A stretch of DNA of 64,000 nt, taken from positions 1 through 64,000 of the forward strand of contig DJLT01000049.1 of NCBI GenBank assembly GCA_002435145.1. The letters are read 5' to 3'. How positions within the stretch are numbered: position 1 is the first letter of the stretch; each line of letters opens with the position of its first letter. Made by a program: the position numbers and the translations under genes. Under the pieces are notes generated by a model that was not told the DNA's origin, searched no databases, and saw nothing but the letters and a program-made list of their open reading frames with translations. Source of the stretch: Neptuniibacter sp. UBA6509 (GTDB lineage Bacteria > Pseudomonadota > Gammaproteobacteria > Pseudomonadales > Balneatricaceae). Of this stretch, positions 52,501 through 61,799 are shown one piece after another.

Positions 52501-54963
52501 GATTTAGACATAACGAAAGAGGATATTTTTTATTTTCGACCTGATACGGCAGGAGATTATAGCTCGGGTAATTTTTATCTTTTACTGAGTGACCCTTTCC
52601 AAGATGGTGCTGAAATTACTGGCTTAAGTTTGGTTGAGCAAGATGTATGGATCGGTGATTATCAGCTGAAAGAGGGGGATCTGTTATTAAGCCGTGATGG
52701 AGGTAGTGAGGAGAGTGATATCTGGTTATTAAAAACAGATACATTAGATACGGCGCTTCCATCGAGTTACCCCGCAGCACTGCAATTGATAAATGGCGAA
52801 GATAGTAACGTTGATATAGATGGAAAAATTTATGGTATAGATCTGTTAGAAAGTGACCAAGTTATCGGTGGTCAAAGTTATGATGCAGGGACCATATTTC
52901 TCTCGTTTGATAACGATGATAATGATGGAGTAGGCGTTACTAATCAGTTAGTTGAACGTAATGATATTGTTGCATTATCTGTGACTAAAACAACGCTCGG
53001 TGCGGGCCTAGGTAATGCGAGTGCTACGGCAGCTTTGTTATTCGATGGTAATGACCCTAGTGATAATGATGTTAACTTTGATACCGGTAATGAAACGATT
53101 GATGGCTTCAGTTTCACTCATGATTCTTCTGGCGTAAATAATCCTCCTACATTAAATACTAATAGCTTTAGCCTTATCGAAGGGGCTTCTGTGACGGTTA
53201 CCAGTGCAATGTTATCGGCTACCGATTCTGATAATGCTGATGCCGGTTTAAGTTATGACTTTTCTTCTATCCTTGGTGGCGAGTTTCAGTTAACCACTAA
53301 TCTTGGTGTTACAGTAACAACGGTCACGCAAAACCAAATAGATAATAATGAAGTTATTTTCATCGATAATGGAGATGAAACCGCACCTAGCTTTAGTTTT
53401 ACAGTGAGTGACGGTACCAATACTACTTCGATTACGTCAGCGGTTATCACTTTTACTTCATTGAATGACGAACCTACCCTCAGTTTAACTGCAAGTAACC
53501 CTACCTTTACCGAAGGCGGTAGCGCGGCCTCACTTTATAGCGGCTCGAATGCTAGCACGATTGAATCTGGTGAAACTTTTATCGGCTTAACGTTCACCGT
53601 CACCAATGTCACCGATGGCGCGAGTGAAGTATTGAACATTGATGGTAAAGCCATTGGCTTAACCAATGGCAACAGCGGCAGCAGCACCGGCTTTAGCTAC
53701 AGCGTGAGTGTGAGCGGCACCACGGCGACGGTTACATTAAGCGCAGGCACAGCCACCGAAGCCCAGATGAATGCACTGTTGGATAGCATGAGCTACCAGA
53801 ACAATGATGCAGATCCGACAACCGCTAACCGAGTGATCACACTTGCTGCTCTTCAAGACAGTGGTGGAATTGCTAACAGTGGTGATGACAGTTTAGCGCC
53901 AAATATCGCCTCTACAGTGACCGTGTTAAGTGTTAATGATCTACCAGCAGTTGCTGCTAATAATTTAGTTGTAAATCAAGGGCAGACTCTGATCGTAACC
54001 AATTCCCATTTGTCTGCAACGGATGCTGACGACTTAAATGCTTCGGTAGTGTTTGTTATTAATTCAATTTCGGGGGGCTCCTTTGAAAATATAGCTTTTC
54101 CAGGTGTAGAAGTTGTTAGCTTTACCCAAGCTCAAGTGACTGCGGGGCAGATACAATTTGTGGATGACAACGACAGCGTTGCACCTATTTTTAATTTTTC
54201 GCTAGATGATGGGAAAGGGGTAAGCGGCCCCTTCAATGGGCTGGTATCTTTTACTGAAACTGTTGTAAGCGAAGAGCCTGTTCTAGATGAACCGGTAGTA
54301 GATGAACTGATACCTGAAGAAGTGGTGCTTGAAGAAGCGCTATCTCCCGAAATTGTCATTGAAAGTGATGATGAAGTAGAGCAGGTGGATGAAGAACCAG
54401 AGGCTGAAACTGAAACAGTGATCCAGCCAGAAGTGGTTGATAACAATACAACCTCATCGCTTATTGTAGAAAGCTCAACCGCTAAACCTTTAACTCCAGC
54501 TGATGTGGTATTTGATCAATCATTGCCTGATACAGAGCCTAAGAAGATAAGTATTGTCGTGGCTGAAAGCGTTGCTTCGGTTTCACAATTAAAGGTTAGT
54601 TGGGCTGCATTAGCTGATCCTCTACTGCTTATTAAATCAGATCGGTTTATGGATAGTTTGTCTAATCTAGATGACGATATGCAAAAAACGATTTCTTTAG
54701 ATGCGATGGTGCTTGGATCTGGAGCTGCAATATCTACAGGTCTGTCTGTGGGCTATGTGGCTTGGCTGCTGCGTAGTGGCATTATTTTAACGAGTGTACT
54801 TTCTTCCTTGCCTGCTTGGCGTTTTATTGATCCTTTACCTGTTTTGTCACGAATGGGAGATCAGGTTGAAGAGGGTGAATCACTTGAAGATATGGTGTCA
54901 TCAGAAGATACATCTAATGAAACAGGTCATCGCACAGACAATGATCCAGATATAAACAAATAA
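49564..54963 (+). CDS. Giant LEPR-XLL / DUF4347 / CSLREA surface protein
   Basis: This 1,799-residue protein starts at TTG with GGGAG upstream. Residues 22-40 hold the LEPR-XLL motif (FELLEPRVMLSADPL; LEPR at 28-31). DUF4347 spans about 106-265 (ELIFIDGGVED, VHILSHGSGEGLQLG, LLLYGCDLAAS). A CSLREA-like segment (280-325, LLSLREAVIAANANAG) leads into a parallel beta-helix that ends in a choice-of-anchor Q-type element (HALLTGSIAIDAGTDTGAP, DIGSYEV) near 602. Then follow cadherin-like or Ig-like modules, including a repeat of about 130 residues present twice (606-735 and 1302-1435; both start EPTLSxT..NPxFTEGGSA). An acidic Glu/Val-rich linker (about 1,560-1,640) precedes a single hydrophobic segment 1726-1752 (GLSVGYVAWLLRSG) followed by LPAWRFIDPLPVL. 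It resembles large biofilm or adhesion proteins; the N- and C-terminal signatures probably direct export and anchoring. Confidence 0.9.
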   Translation: MATSSKSEESTLESQLRRKSSRFVFELLEPRVMLSADPLPQSEDVISEDNSGSNDFLDEADTLLISSSLTPSSSFPSPLVSEEFQTLKDADLFLPTIEVPQNNVATELIFIDGGVEDIDGLLELIDTSAEGTEYFIYELNETESGLKQISERLANHSQIDAVHILSHGSGEGLQLGSDWVTQNTLKENSNLLESWGESLDEHADLLLYGCDLAASPSGLSFIHTLQSLTQADIAASNDLTGNAISQGDWELEYQLGEINHALMLDTSLDTQWLGTLAVYDVTTTDDVIDAGDGLLSLREAVIAANANAGTDTINLSAGTYTLSIASGGTAEVKEHLNITDSLSIVGAGTGLTFIDGGNNFKIAEYEASAITNSLSDLTLQNGSETGNAGAIEISDAATSLTITDVEIVDSTSSSRGGAIHNNGTLVLERVTLAGNTGQFGGAIYNEASGNLTAINSTLSGNSAQFGGGIYSEGTVTLTNVTVTNNAATNSGGGIDIFAGTVTLSNSIVAGNTAVTSSPDVLGDFTSDGNNIIGDASGATGFGSDLIGDPNLDVLADNGGETRTHALLTGSIAIDAGTDTGAPADDQRGVARINTDIGSYEVVTNQEPTLSITSLNPSFTEGGSAEALFNSASADTVDVGQTFEELGLTVTNVTDGSDEIISINGVLIALTHLNTGTVSGFTYNVTLSGTTATLVLSSGNVNNAAMNTLLNSLSYQNTSQDPTAATRRITLDYIQDDGGSGGDSDNRLDLGNFSDISVNAENDLAVIGNKTLTLSQGDTVVIDASHLSAMDVDNSDLSLRFDITNVSNGYFALTSDTSTAISSFTQAQISSSSVVFIHDGGELAPVFDISVYDGTGSSAVESASVNFTDTSDGVLWVSIDGDEGSGNGIPGLDGSNVDKGDVLQQAGPDFALGEAGTDGTFSVAFDISQFSSQDDTNGLHYLTSSVSIGLINPIVLQAGDLILSSSQDMTLTSNGVASPADLDITKEDIFYFRPDTAGDYSSGNFYLLLSDPFQDGAEITGLSLVEQDVWIGDYQLKEGDLLLSRDGGSEESDIWLLKTDTLDTALPSSYPAALQLINGEDSNVDIDGKIYGIDLLESDQVIGGQSYDAGTIFLSFDNDDNDGVGVTNQLVERNDIVALSVTKTTLGAGLGNASATAALLFDGNDPSDNDVNFDTGNETIDGFSFTHDSSGVNNPPTLNTNSFSLIEGASVTVTSAMLSATDSDNADAGLSYDFSSILGGEFQLTTNLGVTVTTVTQNQIDNNEVIFIDNGDETAPSFSFTVSDGTNTTSITSAVITFTSLNDEPTLSLTASNPTFTEGGSAASLYSGSNASTIESGETFIGLTFTVTNVTDGASEVLNIDGKAIGLTNGNSGSSTGFSYSVSVSGTTATVTLSAGTATEAQMNALLDSMSYQNNDADPTTANRVITLAALQDSGGIANSGDDSLAPNIASTVTVLSVNDLPAVAANNLVVNQGQTLIVTNSHLSATDADDLNASVVFVINSISGGSFENIAFPGVEVVSFTQAQVTAGQIQFVDDNDSVAPIFNFSLDDGKGVSGPFNGLVSFTETVVSEEPVLDEPVVDELIPEEVVLEEALSPEIVIESDDEVEQVDEEPEAETETVIQPEVVDNNTTSSLIVESSTAKPLTPADVVFDQSLPDTEPKKISIVVAESVASVSQLKVSWAALADPLLLIKSDRFMDSLSNLDDDMQKTISLDAMVLGSGAAISTGLSVGYVAWLLRSGIILTSVLSSLPAWRFIDPLPVLSRMGDQVEEGESLEDMVSSEDTSNETGHRTDNDPDINK

Positions 54964-55005
54964 TGTTAGCTATGAATCTAACCCTTTAATTAATAAGGCA
55001 TAACT

Positions 55006-57963
55006 TTGCTCGATAGTATTTTTGGAAAGCACAGTGCAAAAGTTCGTATGGCGATAGGCCAAGTGAGCATTCTTGTCAGCTTAGTTCTGATCTCAGTTTT
55101 GCTAGGAATTTTTCCAGATGAAGCGAATGTTGAGCGCAAGGCTAGGCAAGCTATTGCGGAAACTGTTGCTGCAAAAGGCTCATTGTTTATTACACAGTCT
55201 GATAGTCAGCGTATGGAAGCTACACTGCAGGTTATAGTGGAGCGAAATCCTAGCTTATTATCAGCAGCGGTAAAGCGTGGAAATCGATTGTTATCTGAGA
55301 TCGGTGATCATGTTCAGCATTGGGAGGTAATCGAGGATTCTCTGTCTAATAATTCACAGGTACTTATTCCTTTGTGGTCAGGAGAGCAAAAATGGGGGCA
55401 AGTGGAGCTTCGTTTTACTCCAATTTTAGACACAGGTGTGAGGGGATTTATTACCAGCCCTGTTTTCCTATTTATTACATTTCTATCACTCACGAGTTTT
55501 ATCGCCTTTTTCTTCTATCTTGGAAAAATGTTGAAACATTTAGACCCGTCCCAGGCCGTGCCTGATCGTGTACGTTCGGCTTTAGATACCATGGCTGAAG
55601 GGTTGTTGGTTTTGGACCGGAATCAAAACATTGTTTTAGCCAACCAAGCCTTTTCCACGATGGTAGAAAAGCCAGCTGAAAAACTCGTTGGGATTAAAGC
55701 ATCTACTTTTCCATGGAAGAACGACCAGAATGAAGCACTGGGAAAAGAAGCGCCCTGGAAACTATCGATAGAAACGGGACAAGTCATAATGAATGAGGTT
55801 GTTCGTCTCCGTTTACCTAATGATGAAAAGTTAACCTTTATGGTGAACTGTTCTCCCGTGTTAATACCCGGCGGAAAAGTTGGCGGGGTCATGGTGAGTT
55901 TAGATGATGTAACCTTATTGGAAGAAAAAGAGATAGAACTGCGTCGATCTAAGGAGGAGGCCGAGGCGGCTAACCGAGCAAAAAGTGACTTTTTGGCAAA
56001 TATGAGCCATGAAATTCGTACACCGATGAATGCCATATTAGGCTTTACTGAACTTTTGCGTCGAGATCAGAAGAAGTTACAACCGAATCAGCTGGACCAT
56101 CTCAATACGATATCTAATAGCGGCCAACATCTGCTGGATCTTATTAATGATATTTTGGACTTGTCTAAAGTTGAAGCTGGGCGGCTTGAGGTCGAACGTA
56201 TCGATTGCAAACCTGTACAGCTGATTCAACATGTTTTACAGATTATGAAAGTTAAAGCCGATGAAAAAGGCTTAGGGCTTACATTTATTGCTGACAGCTC
56301 AATTCCAGAACAGATATGTACAGACCCCGGACGTATTAGGCAGATTTTGACTAACTTGATTGGTAATGCGATTAAGTTCACGGAAGAGGGTAATGTTACG
56401 GTTCGCTTGCGTATGCGTCAAAAGCAGATGGAGATAGATGTTGTCGATACGGGGATTGGAATGACTCAGCAGCAAGCCGACTCCGTTTTTGAGGCATTTG
56501 TTCAAGCTGATAGTTCTATTACTCGGCGTTTTGGAGGTACGGGGTTAGGGTTATCTATTAGCTATAAATTTGCACATGCCTTAGGTGGAGATATTCGAGT
56601 AAAGAGTCAGCCTAATAAAGGAACAACATTTACTCTGGTTCTAGAGGTGGAGGAGGTACTTAATAGCGCATGGTTACAGCCTGAAGAGCTTGAGTTCCAC
56701 ATCGAGGCTGAAGAGCCCGAAATGCAAACAGAGTGGGTGTTTCCTGCTGCTCATATTTTGGTTGTTGATGATGGTCATGAAAACCGGGAACTTATTAAGT
56801 TAGTCCTATCGGATCTAGGATTAAGCTGTGAAACAGCGGTACATGGTCAAGACGGTTTAGAAAAAGCGACGGCGGGTCATTTTGATCTGATCTTGATGGA
56901 TGTACAAATGCCCGTTATGGACGGCTATACGGCTGTATCAGAAATGCGTAAAGCGGGACTTGAGCAATCAGTAGTTGCTTTAACCGCACATGCTATGAAA
57001 GGTATTGAGAGCCGTTGTATGGATGCTGGGTATAGTCACTATATGACTAAGCCAATAGATATTAATAAGCTAATCAATTTATTGGCAGATCTTCTTGGCG
57101 GCCAGCAAAAAGAGAATGTTCAAGCCGAGCCTACGCTAAGCGAGGAAGGGATACGGACAGTAGATGCGAATACAAGATCTGAATTAGTTGAGCAGGATGC
57201 TGAGCTTACACCGATAATATCTGCTTTACTAAAACAGAGTCCTAAATATAGAACGCTAGTGATTCGTTTTGTCGAGCGCTTAGGGACAAAGCTATCTGAG
57301 ATGGAAACTGCGATGCAGGACGAACAGTATGCTGATTTGGCAGATCTTGCACATTGGCTGAAGGGTTCGGCGGGCAGTGTTGGGTTAGGCGATTTTACTG
57401 AGCCAGCAGCTGATTTAGAGGAGGCGGCTAAGGAGTTTAATAGTCAGCTTGTTAAGACTAAGTTCATTGATATTTGTAGATTATCTGAAAGAGCAAAGGC
57501 GGGTTTAGTTTTAAATGAAGATGAATCTACTATCTCAGGTTCACCTGATGCGGGTGTGGTCGATCGAGAAAATACGGCTGCTAGTCAGATGAAAATTGAT
57601 CAGGATGAGAATGTTAGTTTAGGTTATTCTAATATAAATAATGTAGTAAACGATGACAATTGTGATAATGTGATTACATCAAGTTTACTTAGATCGAATG
57701 AGAAGTTTAGGCCCATAGTTGTGCAGTTTCTGGCGCGATTAGATGAGAAGCTATTATTAGCTGAGCAAGCGTCCCAAGAGCAAGACTTAATGCAGGTGGC
57801 TGAAGTTGCTCATTGGTTAAAAGGATCAGCAGGAAGTGTTGGTTTCCACGACTTTACTGATCCTGCTGTTCAACTGGAGCAGTACGCAAAAGAAAAAAAT
57901 AATAGGGGTGTAATAACTTCGCTAAACTTAATACAGCAGATGAAGAAACGTATTGAAGTGTAA
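55006..57963 (+). CDS. Membrane hybrid histidine kinase with PAS and two HPt domains
   Basis: This 985-residue protein starts at TTG with AAGG upstream. Two membrane helices (17-36 and 152-173) flank a periplasmic domain of about 110 residues. Then come PAS (190-305, [23 protein letters not shown]), HisKA with His335 (SHEIRTPMN), HATPase ([23 protein letters not shown]), a receiver ([33 protein letters not shown]) and two C-terminal HPt domains, both with [14 protein letters not shown]. Two HPt units in tandem are unusual and suggest two phosphate outputs. The two receiver-GGDEF-EAL proteins encoded directly downstream (30 bases) are the natural acceptors. The gene follows the LEPR-XLL gene by 42 bases in the same unit. 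Confidence 0.9.
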   Translation: MLDSIFGKHSAKVRMAIGQVSILVSLVLISVLLGIFPDEANVERKARQAIAETVAAKGSLFITQSDSQRMEATLQVIVERNPSLLSAAVKRGNRLLSEIGDHVQHWEVIEDSLSNNSQVLIPLWSGEQKWGQVELRFTPILDTGVRGFITSPVFLFITFLSLTSFIAFFFYLGKMLKHLDPSQAVPDRVRSALDTMAEGLLVLDRNQNIVLANQAFSTMVEKPAEKLVGIKASTFPWKNDQNEALGKEAPWKLSIETGQVIMNEVVRLRLPNDEKLTFMVNCSPVLIPGGKVGGVMVSLDDVTLLEEKEIELRRSKEEAEAANRAKSDFLANMSHEIRTPMNAILGFTELLRRDQKKLQPNQLDHLNTISNSGQHLLDLINDILDLSKVEAGRLEVERIDCKPVQLIQHVLQIMKVKADEKGLGLTFIADSSIPEQICTDPGRIRQILTNLIGNAIKFTEEGNVTVRLRMRQKQMEIDVVDTGIGMTQQQADSVFEAFVQADSSITRRFGGTGLGLSISYKFAHALGGDIRVKSQPNKGTTFTLVLEVEEVLNSAWLQPEELEFHIEAEEPEMQTEWVFPAAHILVVDDGHENRELIKLVLSDLGLSCETAVHGQDGLEKATAGHFDLILMDVQMPVMDGYTAVSEMRKAGLEQSVVALTAHAMKGIESRCMDAGYSHYMTKPIDINKLINLLADLLGGQQKENVQAEPTLSEEGIRTVDANTRSELVEQDAELTPIISALLKQSPKYRTLVIRFVERLGTKLSEMETAMQDEQYADLADLAHWLKGSAGSVGLGDFTEPAADLEEAAKEFNSQLVKTKFIDICRLSERAKAGLVLNEDESTISGSPDAGVVDRENTAASQMKIDQDENVSLGYSNINNVVNDDNCDNVITSSLLRSNEKFRPIVVQFLARLDEKLLLAEQASQEQDLMQVAEVAHWLKGSAGSVGFHDFTDPAVQLEQYAKEKNNRGVITSLNLIQQMKKRIEV

Positions 57964-57993
57964 TGATGGATTATTAAGGACTGAGGCGTCGCA

Positions 57994-59751
57994 ATGACAG
58001 AAGTAACAACATTGCATAATTCAGTAATCATGATGGTTGATGATGAATCCATTATGGTCGAACTGATTCAGATGTTCCTTGAAGAAACGGGATACAAACG
58101 GTTCTATGGCATTTCTGATTCTTTAGAAGCGATTAGTGAAATACACCTTAGGAAGCCTGATATTCTGTTGCTAGATTTAGTGATGCCCGGTATTAATGGT
58201 TTTGAAATACTGAAACAACTCAGAGCACACCCTCAAACGGCCCACTTACCGGTCGTTGTTTTAACCTCATCAAGTGATTGTGAAACTAAACTCAAGGCTT
58301 TAGAACTCGGTGCGACTGACTTTTTGGCGAAGCCTGTAGATCAAAGTGAGTTGGCTCTTCGCATCAGAAATACCCTTACATTTAAGGCCTACCAAGACCA
58401 GCTCGCTTATTATGATTCTTTAACAGGGCTTCCTAACCGTAGACTTTGTTTGGAGCGTCTCAATAATGCTATTTCTCGTTTTCAAAAAGTAAATGGCTTT
58501 CTATCTGTACTTAATATTAGGTTAGGCCATTTCAGGAAAGTGGCTGATACTTATGGCCCTGAAATTAGTGATGCGCTCTTGAAAGAAGTATCAGAGCGTT
58601 TACTCGATTGTGTTCGTTCTTCTGATATTGTTTCCCATGGTGGGGATTATGATCCTAGCCGTATTACAGCGCATTTAGGTGGTGATGAGTTTTCGATTTT
58701 ATTAACCCGTATTCAAAATGAAAATGATGCGTCGTATGTTGGCGAACGCTTAGTCCAATCTTTTGATAAACCTCTGTGTGTTGAAGGTAGAGAGATATAT
58801 ATGCCTCTGAGTGTTGGTATAGCGGTGTATCCTAGTGATGGTGATAATGCTGAAATATTACTGAGTCGGGCGAGTAGTACCGCTGACTTGGTTGTTGATG
58901 AAGGGGAAAATGGCTTTCAATTTTACTCGGATGAAGCAAATACTCATCTGAAAGAAAAAATGGAGTTAGGTCAAGATCTGCGAAAGGGGCTATCGAATAA
59001 AGAGTTTTACTTAGTGTATCAACCGCAGGTTGATGCCGTTTCTCAAAAGGTTAAAGGTGCTGAGGCTTTATTACGTTGGAACCATCCTTCAAAAGGCGTT
59101 GTCGCACCGAATGTGTTCATTCCTTTAGCAGAAGAAAATGGACTTATGATTGAGTTAGGCACGCGAGTCTTAAGGGAGGCTTGTCAGCAGTCGGTATTAT
59201 GGGAAAAAGAGGGAATTGAAGATTTAACGGTTGCTGTAAATGTATCAGGGCGTCAGTTTAAAGCGGATAATTTCTTTGATACAGTAAAACGAGTGATCGC
59301 TGAAACGGGTGCTGCCCCGTCTAATATTATGATCGAAATTACGGAAAGTTTGGCGATGTCTGATGTTCATCAGGCGATTGCTGTTCTTCTTCAGTTAAGG
59401 GGTTTTGGGATATCGGTATCGGTTGATGATTTTGGCACAGGTTATTCGTCATTGAGTTACTTAAAAGATTTTCCTATTGCTGAATTAAAAATAGATAAAG
59501 CATTTGTGGATGGTCTACCAGATAATCTAGGTGATCAGGCTATATCCTCTGCTATCATCTCGATGGCAAAAAAATTAGGTTATAAAATAGTGGCAGAGGG
59601 TGTTGAAAATAAACAGCAGGCTGATTACTTGAGTTTTGTTGGTTGTGATTTAATTCAAGGGTATTTTTATTCTAAACCTCTTTCAGTTAAGGAATTTAGT
59701 GAGTTCTATTTTCGTGAAGATACAGTGCTCATTCAGGGAGCTCAACTCTAA
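57994..59751 (+). CDS. REC-GGDEF-EAL cyclic-di-GMP protein, all motifs intact
   Basis: This 585-residue protein has a receiver (1-125; MVDDES, phospho-Asp61 in ILLLDLVMPGING, AKPVDQ), GGDEF (140-300; DSLTGLPNRR, LGGDEFSILL) and EAL (320-575; GAEALLRWNHP, EENGLMIELG, EITESLAMSDV, VDDFGTGYSSLSYL, LKIDKAFVDG, VAEGVENK). The EAL metal and catalytic residues are all kept, so phosphodiesterase activity is expected. GGDEF is intact and may bind GTP or make cyclic-di-GMP. Phosphorylation probably comes from the preceding kinase. The stop overlaps the start of its paralogue (TAATG). Confidence 0.92.
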   Translation: MTEVTTLHNSVIMMVDDESIMVELIQMFLEETGYKRFYGISDSLEAISEIHLRKPDILLLDLVMPGINGFEILKQLRAHPQTAHLPVVVLTSSSDCETKLKALELGATDFLAKPVDQSELALRIRNTLTFKAYQDQLAYYDSLTGLPNRRLCLERLNNAISRFQKVNGFLSVLNIRLGHFRKVADTYGPEISDALLKEVSERLLDCVRSSDIVSHGGDYDPSRITAHLGGDEFSILLTRIQNENDASYVGERLVQSFDKPLCVEGREIYMPLSVGIAVYPSDGDNAEILLSRASSTADLVVDEGENGFQFYSDEANTHLKEKMELGQDLRKGLSNKEFYLVYQPQVDAVSQKVKGAEALLRWNHPSKGVVAPNVFIPLAEENGLMIELGTRVLREACQQSVLWEKEGIEDLTVAVNVSGRQFKADNFFDTVKRVIAETGAAPSNIMIEITESLAMSDVHQAIAVLLQLRGFGISVSVDDFGTGYSSLSYLKDFPIAELKIDKAFVDGLPDNLGDQAISSAIISMAKKLGYKIVAEGVENKQQADYLSFVGCDLIQGYFYSKPLSVKEFSEFYFREDTVLIQGAQL

Positions 59752-61490
59752 TGCTATTGACGGATAGTCCGCATAAGTCAGCGGACTTAAGCCAAGCTAA
59801 AATTTTGATGGTCGATGATGAGCCGAGTACGTGTGAGCTTATCGAGATTTTTTTAACCGACGCTGGATACCATAATTTTACAGCTATCCAAAAGCCGACT
59901 GAGTTTTTTACTCAGCTGGAAAGGATTCAACCTGATCTTATTTTGTTAGATCTGCTGATGCCTGAAATGGATGGCTTTCAAATTCTTCAACAACTACGAC
60001 AGGGTGATTCTACCCGTTACTTACCGGTTATTGTATTAACAGCAGCATCAGATCCTGAAACAAAGCTGCGATGTTTAGAGCTTGAAGCTACAGAATTTTT
60101 GGCAAAACCGGTTGATCAAGGGGAATTGGTATTAAGGGTTCGAAATACTTTAATGGTCAAGGCCTATCAAGATCAGCTGGCATATTACGATGATCTAACA
60201 GGCTTACCCAATCGGCACTTATTTGCTGATCGTCTTAATTGGTCTCTAGAACAGAGCCAGTTCAATAAGAGTAAGGCTGCGGTCTTGCACCTGAGTTTAG
60301 ATAAATTTCGATCAATAAATGAATCTTATGGACCCAGAATGGGTGATAGGTTACTTAAAGTTGTATCTGATCGTATTCTTGGTTTTTTGAAACAAACGGA
60401 TGTGGTGAAGCGTGCAGGTGATGAAGATCTTTGGAAGTCGGTCGCACGCACCAATGGAGATGAGTTCTCCATCCTACTCGCATCGGCAAGTCGTATAGAA
60501 GACGCATCTTTTATAGCAGCAGGCATAGTCGATGTGGTTGGCCAGCCTTTCTTATTAGATGGTATTGAATGTTATGTGAGCTGTAGTATCGGCATTGCGA
60601 TGTGCCCAGAAGATGGAATTGCAGCTAATGATATTCTCATGAATGCAAGTAATGCATCTCAATATGCAAAGCAACAGGGTGGTAACTGTTTCCAGTTTTT
60701 TGCATCGGATGTAAACCGTCGTTTGAAAGAAAGTCTCCATATTCAAGGGCAGATGCGTAAAGCTATAGTGCAAAACCAGTTTGAACTTCATTATCAACCT
60801 CAAATATCTAGCTTTAATCATGATGTCATTGGTGTCGAAGCACTACTTCGCTGGGAACATCCTGAATTAGGCGCTATTTCGCCCTCTTATTTTATTCCTT
60901 TAGCTGAAGATGCAGGATTGATTGTCGAGATTGGGGAGTGGATTTTTAGGCATGTTTGCTGGCAAGCAGCTAAGTGGCAGAATGAGTTAACTAAAGATTT
61001 TAAAGTTTCCACAAATGTGTCCAGCATTCAACTGAGTTCAGCTAATTTTGTGCCTTTTATTAAACAGTGCATTGAAGAATCAGGTGTTGATCCTAAAAAG
61101 GTAGTGATTGAAATTACCGAAAGCATCGCAATGGCTGATTTTGATAATAATTTATCGATTCTGAAACAGATTACTGATTTAGGGCTAACGATTTCAATTG
61201 ATGATTTTGGTACTGGTTATTCCTCTTTAAGCTACATAAAGAACTTCCCTGCAAAAGAGATCAAAATTGACAAGCACTTTATTGATGGTATTCCTAGTGA
61301 TAAAGGGGATGTCGCGATTGTCGATGCAATTATTACAATGGCGCATAAGCTTGATTTTACTGTAGTTGCTGAAGGTGTTGAAACCGATCTGCAAGCAGGT
61401 TTTCTAGCAGGGAGAAATTGTGATGTGTTACAGGGGTATCATTTTCATAAGCCTCTCACATTAGTAGAGCTGAATAAATTGATTGTGTAA
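59751..61490 (+). CDS. REC-GGDEF-EAL protein with degenerate GGDEF (NGDEF)
   Basis: This 579-residue protein is a close paralogue of the preceding protein. The receiver has phospho-Asp67 (LILLDLLMPEMDGF, AKPVDQ). The GGDEF-like domain keeps DDLTGLPNRH but reads RTNGDEFSILL, losing the first glycine of the active loop, so it is probably inactive as a cyclase and may act as a GTP-binding regulator. The EAL domain is intact (GVEALLRWEHP, EITESIAMADF, IDDFGTGYSSLSYI, KIDKHFIDG, VAEGVET). Translation is coupled to the upstream gene. Having one intact and one altered copy in the same operon suggests the two are not redundant. It is the last gene of the operon. Confidence 0.92.
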   Translation: MLLTDSPHKSADLSQAKILMVDDEPSTCELIEIFLTDAGYHNFTAIQKPTEFFTQLERIQPDLILLDLLMPEMDGFQILQQLRQGDSTRYLPVIVLTAASDPETKLRCLELEATEFLAKPVDQGELVLRVRNTLMVKAYQDQLAYYDDLTGLPNRHLFADRLNWSLEQSQFNKSKAAVLHLSLDKFRSINESYGPRMGDRLLKVVSDRILGFLKQTDVVKRAGDEDLWKSVARTNGDEFSILLASASRIEDASFIAAGIVDVVGQPFLLDGIECYVSCSIGIAMCPEDGIAANDILMNASNASQYAKQQGGNCFQFFASDVNRRLKESLHIQGQMRKAIVQNQFELHYQPQISSFNHDVIGVEALLRWEHPELGAISPSYFIPLAEDAGLIVEIGEWIFRHVCWQAAKWQNELTKDFKVSTNVSSIQLSSANFVPFIKQCIEESGVDPKKVVIEITESIAMADFDNNLSILKQITDLGLTISIDDFGTGYSSLSYIKNFPAKEIKIDKHFIDGIPSDKGDVAIVDAIITMAHKLDFTVVAEGVETDLQAGFLAGRNCDVLQGYHFHKPLTLVELNKLIV

Positions 61491-61799
61491 GCTTTTTAGT
61501 AGCTGATTAAGTTTCTAGAGCTTTTCATTGTGCGTCATTTTCTAAATATATTCTTAGTTTTACTTTATGAATGCCTGTCTCTCAGGCTAGAAAATGCGGC
61601 TTACATTTCTTAGTGTGGGGTTAAACGTTGTTGTAGGCCATCAAAGCACGGGCAAATTGATCCTATCCCTTAATAAACCATTCATCTTTTTGATCTCGCA
61701 CAGCTTTTTATCGAAATTCAATCTTATGGCTACTATCTACTGAAAGGGTGTGTCCAGTAATGTACTAGTATTGTTTATAGTCAGAGAGCTGGAGATCTC
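61491..61799. other. 309-base gap without recognised features
   Basis: AT-rich sequence in which I see no gene, no strong terminator hairpin and no sigma-54 promoter. It separates the LEPR-XLL operon from the truncated sensor gene. Confidence 0.5.

Noticed and set aside
54132..54446. Serine-rich 104-codon minus-strand frame in the LEPR-XLL gene
   Set aside because: It is the antisense reading of the Glu/Val-rich linker codons; low-complexity composition explains the open frame.
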